In this document: positions 1-6,435 of the stretch, in pieces
Position numbering within the stretch: the stretch's first letter is position 1
Layout: the number at the start of each line of letters is the position of its first letter
DNA from: Devosia sp.
Lineage (GTDB): Bacteria; Pseudomonadota; Alphaproteobacteria; Rhizobiales; Devosiaceae
Direction: 5' to 3'
Length of the DNA: 10,742 nucleotides
Assembly (NCBI GenBank): GCA_028290225.1
Contig: JAQGKH010000169.1
Span: 1-10,742 of the forward strand
Translations under genes and position numbers: made by a program
The notes under the pieces: model-generated
Told to the model about the DNA's origin: nothing
What the model saw: the letters and a program-made list of their open reading frames with translations, nothing else
The model's database searches: none

Positions 1-2
1 CG

Positions 3-368
3 GGCGAGCACAATGCCTTCAACGTAACCCCCAAGGCGGTGCTCAATATTTCGCGCGAAAGCATGGCGGCCAACGGCTTTTCGCCGGCGACGCGCGTGTT
101 CGAGGCGGCGGGGGCCGGGGCATGCCTCATCACCGATTTCTGGGAAGGGATCGAGCTGTTCCTCGAGCCCGAGACCGAAGTGCTGGTGGCACGCGACGGG
201 CAGGACGTGGCTGATATCATGGCTGAACTTTCCGCCGAACGGGCGCAGGCGATTGGCAAGGCGGCGCTGGCGCGGGTGTTGCGCGAGCACACCTATGATC
301 ATCGCGCCGTGGAAGCGGACCGCATCTTCAAGGACTATACCGGCCGCACCGGCGAGGCCGCGCAATGA
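3..368 (+). CDS. CgeB-like glycosyltransferase, C-terminal part (5' end outside window)
   Basis: The reading frame is open from the left edge (first full codon at position 3) to TGA at 366-368, so only about 121 C-terminal residues are seen. They match the second Rossmann-like domain of the CgeB / glycosyl transferases group 1-2 family: a LNISRESMAANGFSP segment, then an RVFEAAGAGACLITDFW segment in which the Glu of FEAA would bind the nucleotide sugar in GT-B enzymes. The alignment with the same region of the next gene is almost gap-free (LNVTRADMIAAGWSP, then RLFEAAACHTPIISDIW), so the two are tandem paralogues. The stop overlaps the next start as ATGA, which implies translational coupling. 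The substrate cannot be read from the sequence. The family is clear; the N-terminal half and true start lie outside the window. A GTG at position 39 is not a credible start because the conserved domain extends upstream of it. Confidence 0.85.
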   Translation, partial: GEHNAFNVTPKAVLNISRESMAANGFSPATRVFEAAGAGACLITDFWEGIELFLEPETEVLVARDGQDVADIMAELSAERAQAIGKAALARVLREHTYDHRAVEADRIFKDYTGRTGEAAQ

Positions 369-1432
369 CCGAGCATTTCGACCTGGTTGTTGTCGGCCTG
401 TCCCTGAGCTCATCCTGGGGAAATGGCCACGCCACGACCTTTCGGGCGCTGCTGCGTGGTGTTGCCGCCGAAGGCAAGCGCGTGCTGTTCCTGGAGCGGG
501 ACGTGCCGTGGTACGCCAATAACCGGGATCTGCCCGATCCCGATTTCTGCGAACTGGCGTATTTCAGCAGCGTCGAGGACCTGCTGCAGCGCTATGGGCC
601 GACGCTGCAGGCCGCGTGCGCGGTGGTGGTGGGGTCCTATGTGCCCGAGGGCGTCGCGGTGATCGATGCGCTGGCGAGCCTTGGGCTGGCGCGGCTGTGT
701 TTTTACGACATCGACACGCCGGTGACGCTGGCCAAGCTCGAGCGCGGCGACGAGGAATATCTGGCGCGTCGGCAGATCGCGCTATTCGACATCTATTTCT
801 CGTTTTCGGGCGGGCCGGTGCTCGGGCGGCTGGAACAGCAGTATGGCGCCCGGCGGGCGGCGGCGCTGTATTGTTCGGTCGACAGCGAACGCTACCAGCC
901 CACCGGCGCAGCCAAGCGCTGGGATCTGGGATATTTGGGGACCTACAGCCCGGATCGGCAGCCGACGCTGGAGCGGCTGTTGCTGGAGCCGGCGCGGCAA
1001 TTGCCCGAGTTGCGCTTCGTGGTGGCGGGTCCGCAATACCCGGCTGAAATCGAATGGCCCGCCAATGTGGAGCGGATCGAGCATCTGCCCCCCGCCGAGC
1101 ATCCCGATTTCTACAGCGCGCAGCGCTTTACGCTCAATGTCACCCGCGCCGACATGATTGCGGCGGGGTGGTCGCCCAGCGTTCGGTTGTTCGAGGCGGC
1201 AGCGTGCCACACGCCGATCATCAGCGATATCTGGCCGGGGCTGACCGAGTTGCTGCCGGCCGGGGAGGCGATCATCCTGGCGCAAGACAGCGGGGATGTG
1301 GTTGACGCACTGCGCTCGCTTGCCGAGGGGGAGCGCAACGCCATCGCGGACCGGGCGCAAGCCGTGGTGCTGGCCGAGCATACGGGCAAGGCACGGGCAC
1401 GCGAACTGCTCAAGGCGCTGGCCGCTTCCTGA
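365..1432 (+). CDS. CgeB family glycosyltransferase (GT-B fold), complete
   Basis: This 355-residue cytosolic protein has no signal peptide or membrane segment. It carries the hallmarks of the CgeB-like / DUF3880-type glycosyltransferases: an N-terminal VVVGLSLSSSWGNGHATT segment (residues 8-25), ERDVPWYANNRD (about 44-55), YDIDTP (114-119), a linker with GYLGTYSPDRQ, and the C-terminal donor-binding domain with LNVTRADMIAAGWSPSVRLFEAAA around residues 258-280, where the Glu of FEAA is the expected nucleotide-sugar contact. Length is usual for the family. ATG at 365 is chosen because it overlaps the upstream stop (ATGA) and the conserved domain begins right after it. Known members act on surface glycans or spore coats; in alphaproteobacteria they often lie beside sugar-nucleotide genes. 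Here the envelope-polysaccharide surroundings suggest transfer of a sugar in capsule, LPS or exopolysaccharide synthesis, but donor and acceptor are not predictable. No terminator is evident after the stop. Confidence 0.85.
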   Translation: MTEHFDLVVVGLSLSSSWGNGHATTFRALLRGVAAEGKRVLFLERDVPWYANNRDLPDPDFCELAYFSSVEDLLQRYGPTLQAACAVVVGSYVPEGVAVIDALASLGLARLCFYDIDTPVTLAKLERGDEEYLARRQIALFDIYFSFSGGPVLGRLEQQYGARRAAALYCSVDSERYQPTGAAKRWDLGYLGTYSPDRQPTLERLLLEPARQLPELRFVVAGPQYPAEIEWPANVERIEHLPPAEHPDFYSAQRFTLNVTRADMIAAGWSPSVRLFEAAACHTPIISDIWPGLTELLPAGEAIILAQDSGDVVDALRSLAEGERNAIADRAQAVVLAEHTGKARARELLKALAAS

Positions 1433-1553
1433 ACAGCAAGCACCGCGACCCGCAAGCGGGGAAGGCGCAGCACTGTGTCTTTCCTGCCGCTTTGCACGCC
1501 GTCAAATGGTGGTCTCAAGTCTGCCCAAGTTATGCCGATGTTGCATATCATCC

Positions 1554-1580
1554 ATGCGCCAACTTTTCCGGCTATGCGCC
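1554..1580. repeat. 7-bp direct repeat with 20-base period in the gap before opgG
   Basis: ATGCGCC occurs at 1554-1560 and again at 1574-1580, a spacing of exactly 20 bases, about two helical turns, which would place both copies on the same DNA face. It lies in the 186-base gap (1433-1618) between the CgeB-like gene and opgG. That gap is more AT-rich than its surroundings and is the only place a promoter for the opg operon could sit. I could not assign convincing -35/-10 boxes. The repeat could be a regulator site, but a 7-mer pair can also arise by chance. Confidence 0.3.
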
Positions 1581-1602
1581 GCTTCATATTTAGGCACAGA
1601 GC

Positions 1603-1629
1603 ATGAAGCAGAAACGTATTGGGTACTGA
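1603..1629 (+). other. 8-codon mini reading frame at the opgG translation start
   Basis: An ATG at 1603 is preceded by AGG at 1592-1594 (8-base spacer), a better initiation signal than either TTG of opgG. It opens an 8-codon frame (MKQKRIGY) that ends in TGA at 1627-1629, one base before the TTG at 1631. It overlaps the 5' end of opgG in the +1-shifted frame. It could couple translation into opgG by termination-reinitiation, could be the original opgG start displaced by a one-base indel, or may be meaningless. Nothing about the peptide is recognisable. Confidence 0.25.
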
Positions 1630-3238
1630 GTTGACGCTTTCAAGCCAAAGCCTGCCGAACCGACGCCGAGTGCTGCAGATCGTGGGCGCCGGCCTCGCTT
1701 TGTTGTCGACAACAGCGCTTTCGGGCCCGGCTTATGGCCAGCTCGAACAGCGCGAGGAATTCGCCTTCGATTTCGATCAGTTCAGCGCCCGCCTCAAGGC
1801 CATGGCCGCCGCTCCTTACGAGAAGCCGGTGTTTGATTTGCCGGCGAGTTTCACCGGCCTCGATTATGACGCTTATCGGCTCATTCAGTTCCGTGGCGAC
1901 AAGGCAAAATGGGCCGCCGATGATCTGGGCTACCAGGTGCATGGGTTCCATCTCGGCTGGCTGTTCGGCGAACCGGTACGGATTTACGAGATCGAGGGCG
2001 GGCTGGCGCGGCCCATGCAGTTCAGCGCCGATGATTTTGCTTATTACGATGCGGCGGTGGAAAAGGCCGCCCATGCGCAGGCCTTTCCCGGGGTGGCCGG
2101 CTTTCGGCTGAACTATCCGCTGAACAAGCCCGAAGCCTGGGACGAGCTGATCTCGTTTCTGGGGGCGAGCTATTTCCGCGCCTTGGGCCGGGACAATGTG
2201 TATGGGCTGAGCGCGCGTGGCGTGGTGCTCAACTCCTGGGTGGAAGGGGCGGAGGAATTCCCCCGCTTTTCCGAATTCTACCTGCAAAAGCCGCAGGGCG
2301 ACGAGCCGCTGGTGGTGTATGCGGCGCTTGAAGGCCCCTCCATTGCCGGGGCGTATCGCTTCGTGCTGACCCCGGGCAGTGCAACGGTGCAGCCCACGGT
2401 GATGGATGTGACAGCGCGCCTGTTCTTCCGCAACGATGTGCGGGAGCTGGGCATCGCGCCGCTGACCTCGATGTTTCTTTATGCCGAAGCCAACCGGGCG
2501 GGCTTCGATGATTACCGGCCCCAGGTGCATGACAGCAATGGCCTGTTGATCGAGCGGGAAAACGGGGAAGTGCTGTGGCGCGCCCTCGACAACACCGAGG
2601 CGCTGGGCAATTCCTATCTGTGGGAAAACAATCCGCGCGCATTCGGCCTGTATCAGCGCGGCCGCGATTTCGAGACCTACCAGGATGCGGGCGCCCATTA
2701 CGAGCGCCGCCCTTCGGTGCGGATCGAGCCGAACGGCAATTGGGGCGAAGGCACCATCCGGCTCATCGAGATCCCGTCCAAGCTCGAGGTGGACGACAAT
2801 ATCGTGTCGTTCTGGATCCCGAGCCAGCCCATCCTGGCGGGTTCCGAGCACGAGTTCAGCTATCGCCTGATCTGGGGCGATCTCGATCCGCCTCCTGACG
2901 CTGCCATCGCCTTTGTCGCCGAAACGCGCGCCGGGCAGGGCGGGGTTTCGGGGGTCGCCAATGCGGTGGGCCTGCGCAAGTTCGTGGTCGACTTCCAGGG
3001 CGGCGAACTGGCCGGCATGCCAGAGGACGCGCGGCTCGATATCCTGGCCACGGTGTCGAGCGGGGTGGTGCGCCATTCCACCTTGTCCAAGGTCGCGGCC
3101 AATGGCGTGTGGCGGCTGGTGCTCGATATCGAGGCGGACGGATTGGAGCCGATGGAGATCAAGGCCTATGTGGTCGGCGGGGGCCGCAAGCTGACGGAAA
3201 CCTGGCTTTATCAGTGGAGGCCCAACCATGAAGTATGA
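1619..3238 (+). CDS. opgG: OpgG/MdoG, periplasmic glucan biosynthesis protein
   Basis: The 539-residue product is the OpgG/OpgD (MdoG) protein, which acts in the periplasm on the nascent osmoregulated glucan; members of this family have beta-1,2-glucanase activity. An N-terminal leader with NRRRVLQ (residues 14-20), a hydrophobic stretch to about residue 35 and AYG/Q near 38-41 resembles a twin-arginine signal, as in E. coli OpgD and unlike Sec-exported OpgG. Family blocks follow: LDYDAYRLIQFRGDKAKW, YPLNKPEAWDELISFLGASYFRALG, VYGLSARG, EEFPRFSEFYL, PLTSMFLYAEANR, the conserved HDSNG with Asp at residue 305, and NWGEGTIRLIEIPS. Length is normal. The start is uncertain: only TTG codons (1619, 1631) are available before the signal peptide, since TGA at 1604 closes the frame upstream, and neither has a good Shine-Dalgarno. 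The gene overlaps the opgH leader frame by 11 bases, so it heads an opgG-opgH-opgC operon. Confidence 0.93.
   Translation: MGTELTLSSQSLPNRRRVLQIVGAGLALLSTTALSGPAYGQLEQREEFAFDFDQFSARLKAMAAAPYEKPVFDLPASFTGLDYDAYRLIQFRGDKAKWAADDLGYQVHGFHLGWLFGEPVRIYEIEGGLARPMQFSADDFAYYDAAVEKAAHAQAFPGVAGFRLNYPLNKPEAWDELISFLGASYFRALGRDNVYGLSARGVVLNSWVEGAEEFPRFSEFYLQKPQGDEPLVVYAALEGPSIAGAYRFVLTPGSATVQPTVMDVTARLFFRNDVRELGIAPLTSMFLYAEANRAGFDDYRPQVHDSNGLLIERENGEVLWRALDNTEALGNSYLWENNPRAFGLYQRGRDFETYQDAGAHYERRPSVRIEPNGNWGEGTIRLIEIPSKLEVDDNIVSFWIPSQPILAGSEHEFSYRLIWGDLDPPPDAAIAFVAETRAGQGGVSGVANAVGLRKFVVDFQGGELAGMPEDARLDILATVSSGVVRHSTLSKVAANGVWRLVLDIEADGLEPMEIKAYVVGGGRKLTETWLYQWRPNHEV
3215..3220 (+). promoter_or_regulatory. 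Shine-Dalgarno for the opgH N-terminal frame
   Basis: TGGAGG lies 7 bases before the ATG at 3228, inside the last codons of opgG. It is the strongest ribosome-binding site seen in the operon. It argues that translation of opgH begins at 3228, not at 3406, where nothing comparable is present. Confidence 0.7.
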
Positions 3239-3365
3239 TGGCAACCTCCCCCATGCCAGCGCCTTGCCCGATGCGCCCCTGCACATGCCCAAGCAGCAGC
3301 TGGAGCGGCGGCGCTCCTTGTTCCAGGCGCTGCGCAATGCCATAACTACGTTCTCGTGGCTCTGA
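3228..3365 (+). CDS. opgH: Probable OpgH N-terminal segment, out of frame with the opgH body
   Basis: This 45-codon frame starts at ATG 3228, 7 bases after TGGAGG, and overlaps the end of opgG by 11 bases. Its codon use is like that of real genes here: 38 of 45 third positions are G or C. The product contains LPDAPLHMPKQQLERRRSLFQAL, resembling the short cytoplasmic N-terminus of alphaproteobacterial OpgH (an LP-x-PL-x-MP-x-Q type segment followed by basic residues before the first membrane helix); that family comparison is from memory. It ends at TGA 3363-3365. The opgH body is open in the +1 frame from 3346, so the two frames overlap over 3346-3362 and skipping one base at CTC-TGA would join them. 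The last codons (ATA ACT ACG TTC TCG TGG CTC) look less gene-like, so the disruption may lie near 3340. It may be a frameshifted gene start, a recoded start or, less likely, a separate small protein. Confidence 0.7.
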   Translation: MKYDGNLPHASALPDAPLHMPKQQLERRRSLFQALRNAITTFSWL

Positions 3366-3405
3366 GGGACTTCGCGCCTCCAATGCGGTTCATGGCTTTC
3401 GTGCA

Positions 3406-5166
3406 ATGATGGGCCCGATCCTGGTGCGGGGTCTGGCACTCCTGACCGCCGCCGGTTCGAGCCTGTGGGGCGGCTACCTATTTTTGCAGTATACGGGCGC
3501 GGACGGCATTTCGGTGCTCGACCTGGTGCGCGTGAGCCTTGTGGCGCTGAGCGGCTTCTGGCTGGTATGGGGCGCGACGGCGGCGGTGCTGGGCGTATTC
3601 ACGCCGGCGCGGCGGCCGCAATTCGATCCCCGGGCCAAGCCGCGGGGCCTGACGGCCATCCTGGTGCCCATCTACAACGAGGATCCGGTGACGGTGTTCG
3701 CGCGCATCGCGGCGATGAACCGGAGCCTTGTGGCGCTGGGGATCGAGGATCGCTTCCATATTGCCGTCTTGAGCGACAGCAATTCGCTCGAGGCCGCCAC
3801 CGAGGAAGCGGTGTGGTTCGAGCAGCTGGTGCGCGAACCCGCCAGTGCGGGGCGGATTTTCTATCGCCGCCGCGAAAACAATGTGGGCAAGAAGGCCGGC
3901 AATATCGAGGATTTCATTTCCCGATCGGGCGCCGCCTATGACTATGCGCTGATCCTGGATGCCGACAGCCTGATGGAAGGGGAAACCATCGGCGAGCTGG
4001 CGCGGCGCATGGATGGCGATCCGGGCCTGGGGCTGTTGCAGACCGTGCCACGCGTGATCAATGCGCAGACCCTCTTTGGGCGGACCATGCAGTTTTCGGC
4101 GGGCTATCTGTCGCCGGCCTTTGCCCGCGGCGCGTCCCTGATGCAGGGGGGGGAAGGGCCCTATTGGGGGCACAACGCCATTGTGCGGGTATCAGCCTTT
4201 GCCGCCAATTGCGGGCTGCCGGTGCTGTCGGGCAAGCCGCCGCTGGGCGGGCATATCCTGAGCCATGATTATGTGGAAGCGGCGCTGCTGTCGCGCGGCG
4301 GCTGGACCGTGGCGGTGGATCCGGCGCTGGAGGGCTCCTTTGAAGAGGGGCCCGAGAACCTCATCGAATATGCCAAGCGCGACCGGCGCTGGTGCCAGGG
4401 CAATCTGCAGCATTGGCGGCTGCTGGGGGCGCCGGGCCTGAAGTGGTGGAGCCGGTTTACCTTCATGCAGGGGGTCATGGCCTATGTGGCTTCCCCGTTC
4501 TGGCTGCTGCTGCTGGCGACCAGCATCGTGGCGGCAGTGTTTCCGCGCCAGCCCATCGTGCTGCCGGCGCTGCCGCAGGCCCAAACCGGCATCTGGGGCC
4601 TGGCACTGGCGGTGGCGCTGGTGCTGGTGCTGCCCAAGGTGCTGATCCTGTTGCGCGGCATGGTCGACGGGCAGAACCGGCGCGTGGGCGGCACATTTCC
4701 CGCCTTGTTGTCGGTTGGGGGCGAGATCGTGTTTTCCACCATTCTGGCGCCGGTGATGCTGCTGCTGCAAAGCCGCGCCGTGCTGCAGGTGCTGCTTGGC
4801 ATCGATGGCGGCTGGCCGGCCACGCAGCGGGGGCAAAGCCGGCTGACCCTGCGTGAAGCCTGGGCAGCCAGCTGGTGGATCGTGCTGACGGGGGCCGTGG
4901 CGCTGGGCCTGACCACGACACTGGCGCCGGCCGCGGCGGTGTGGGTGGTGCCGGCGACGCTGCCGGCCATTCTTTCGCCGCTGCTGATTGCTGCGAGCTC
5001 GCATGGTCGGGCCGGGGCGCGCCAGCCGCTGCTGTTTCGCACGCCCACCGAGCAGTGCCGCTCCCCGGTGATGGAGGAGCACGCCGCCATCGTCGAGCAA
5101 TGGACGCAAAGGACGGTGGCTGCCGGCCAGGCCACGGGCAAGATCGGCTTGCATGTCCACGCTTGA
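3406..5166 (+). CDS. opgH: OpgH/MdoH glucan synthase (GT2), main body
   Basis: This 586-residue inner-membrane glucosyltransferase uses UDP-glucose to build and export the beta-1,2-linked glucan backbone. Two N-terminal helices (about residues 6-27 and 38-62) precede a cytosolic GT2 domain with VPIYNED (87-93), Asp124 in SDSNS, FYRRRENNVGKKAGN, the DAD metal motif (185-187), YWGHNAIVR, SHDYVEAAL (Asp288 as expected base) and RRWCQGN (327-333, the QxxRW equivalent). About six hydrophobic segments follow. It is far shorter than E. coli OpgH (847 residues) but near the usual alphaproteobacterial size. The ATG-ATG at 3406/3409 has no good ribosome-binding site, and the frame is open upstream to 3346. 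The expected N-terminus is encoded out of frame at 3228-3365, so the listed start is probably not the natural one. The end overlaps opgC by 14 bases. All catalytic motifs are intact, which speaks against long-standing decay. Confidence 0.9.
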   Translation: MMGPILVRGLALLTAAGSSLWGGYLFLQYTGADGISVLDLVRVSLVALSGFWLVWGATAAVLGVFTPARRPQFDPRAKPRGLTAILVPIYNEDPVTVFARIAAMNRSLVALGIEDRFHIAVLSDSNSLEAATEEAVWFEQLVREPASAGRIFYRRRENNVGKKAGNIEDFISRSGAAYDYALILDADSLMEGETIGELARRMDGDPGLGLLQTVPRVINAQTLFGRTMQFSAGYLSPAFARGASLMQGGEGPYWGHNAIVRVSAFAANCGLPVLSGKPPLGGHILSHDYVEAALLSRGGWTVAVDPALEGSFEEGPENLIEYAKRDRRWCQGNLQHWRLLGAPGLKWWSRFTFMQGVMAYVASPFWLLLLATSIVAAVFPRQPIVLPALPQAQTGIWGLALAVALVLVLPKVLILLRGMVDGQNRRVGGTFPALLSVGGEIVFSTILAPVMLLLQSRAVLQVLLGIDGGWPATQRGQSRLTLREAWAASWWIVLTGAVALGLTTTLAPAAAVWVVPATLPAILSPLLIAASSHGRAGARQPLLFRTPTEQCRSPVMEEHAAIVEQWTQRTVAAGQATGKIGLHVHA

Positions 5167-6430
5167 GCCGGCCACGGGCCGGAGCAACGCCGCCGCGCTG
5201 ACCTTTCCGAGCCGTATTCGCCCTGCAGCGGGCGCAAAGCCGGGGCTGAGCCCGGGCGGGCGCGATGCCCGGCTTGACATGTTCCGCGGGCTGGCGCTGG
5301 TGATGATCTTCATCAACCATGTGCCGGGCACGGTCTACGAGAACTACACCAGCCGCAATTTCGGCTTTTCGGACGCGGCGGAAGCCTTTGTGTTCATGTC
5401 CGGGCTGGCGGCGGGCCTGGCTTATTGCAACCATTTCCGCTCGGGCTTCTCCTGGGCCGGGGTGGCCAGGGTTTGGGCGCGGGTGCGCCAGCTCTACCTC
5501 GTGCACCTGGCGATGACGGTGCTGACCCTGGCGGTGTTTGCCGCCGGCGCCTTGTGGTTCGGCGCGCCCAAGATGCTGGTGACCAACAATGTGATGGCGC
5601 TGTTCCAGCAGCCGCTCGGGGTGATGATCGGCATTCCGGCGATGACCCATCAGCTGGGCTATCTCAATATCCTGCCGCTTTACATCGTGCTGCTGCTGCT
5701 GACGCCGGCCCTGTTGTGGGCAGGGCTGCGCCGGCCGTTATGGGTGCTGGCAGGCTCGGTGCTGGTTTGGGCGGCGGCGGGACAGTTCCGGCTCAACTTC
5801 CCGAGCTATCCGGCACCGGGCGGCTGGTTTTTGGGGCCGTTGTCCTGGCAGATCCTGTTTGTGATCGGATTGTTGTCGGGCGCGGCGATGAAGGTGGGCC
5901 AAAGCTTTGTGCCGTTCAACAAAGTGCTGTTTGGCAGCGCGGTGGTGTTCCTGGTCGGTGTGCTGCTGTGGGCGCGGATACCGGCACTGGGGGAGGCTGG
6001 CCGGGCGGGACTGGGGGTGTTGAGCGGGGCGGGCCTGCCATTTTACGTGACCTGGTTCGACAAGACTTACCTGGCCCTGCCGCGGCTGCTGCATGCGCTG
6101 GCGCTGTTTTACGTGTTTGCTGCGCTGCCGGGCGTGCGCCGCTTTGCCGGCAGCCCCTGTGCCGCGCCGCTGCGCCTGCTGGGACAGCAGGGATTGGCGG
6201 TTTTTGCCACCGGCACGGTGATCAGCATGGTGTTGCAAACCATCAAGACGGAGCACATGCCCGATCCGCTGCTGGATGGCGCCATGCTGCTGCTGGGCTT
6301 GGGCGTGCAGTTGCTGTTGGCCTGGGGGCTGGTGCAGATGCGACGCGGTGGCAAGCCTTGGCCGCTGCCCGGGCATGATCACCCCCTTTCAGCCGGCGTT
6401 CCGGGGCGATCGCCGCTCCCCCCGATTTGA
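5153..6430 (+). CDS. opgC: OpgC, membrane acyltransferase for periplasmic glucans
   Basis: This 425-residue polytopic inner-membrane protein of the OpgC family is related to acyltransferase-3 proteins. In Rhodobacter, OpgC adds succinyl groups to periplasmic glucans, giving them negative charge. A 36-residue cytoplasmic N-terminus is followed by the family signature RDARLDMFRG (37-46) leading into the first helix with INHVPG (54-59), then FGFSDAAEAFVFMSG. About ten hydrophobic segments run to near residue 410, followed by a short Pro/Arg-rich tail. The ATG at 5153 is internal to the end of opgH (14-base overlap), so expression is likely coupled to opgH; no strong Shine-Dalgarno is seen. Location directly after opgG and opgH supports glucan decoration over other acyl transfers. 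The acyl group (succinyl or other) cannot be told from the sequence. Confidence 0.88.
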   Translation: MSTLEPATGRSNAAALTFPSRIRPAAGAKPGLSPGGRDARLDMFRGLALVMIFINHVPGTVYENYTSRNFGFSDAAEAFVFMSGLAAGLAYCNHFRSGFSWAGVARVWARVRQLYLVHLAMTVLTLAVFAAGALWFGAPKMLVTNNVMALFQQPLGVMIGIPAMTHQLGYLNILPLYIVLLLLTPALLWAGLRRPLWVLAGSVLVWAAAGQFRLNFPSYPAPGGWFLGPLSWQILFVIGLLSGAAMKVGQSFVPFNKVLFGSAVVFLVGVLLWARIPALGEAGRAGLGVLSGAGLPFYVTWFDKTYLALPRLLHALALFYVFAALPGVRRFAGSPCAAPLRLLGQQGLAVFATGTVISMVLQTIKTEHMPDPLLDGAMLLLGLGVQLLLAWGLVQMRRGGKPWPLPGHDHPLSAGVPGRSPLPPI

Positions 6431-6435
6431 GGCGG

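Noticed and set aside
1449..1460. CCCG-CAAG-CGGG hairpin after the CgeB-like gene, as a terminator
   Set aside because: The stem is only 4 bp (5 bp would leave a 2-base loop) and no T-run follows.
1640..3439. A 599-codon open frame on the minus strand covering all of opgG
   Set aside because: It is a by-product of GC-rich codon use: the product is His/Arg/Gln-rich with no recognisable domain, while the plus strand encodes a clear OpgG.
4192..5650. Long minus-strand frames opposite opgH and opgC
   Set aside because: The low-complexity Pro/Arg/Gln/His products have no family match and lie opposite well-conserved membrane protein genes.
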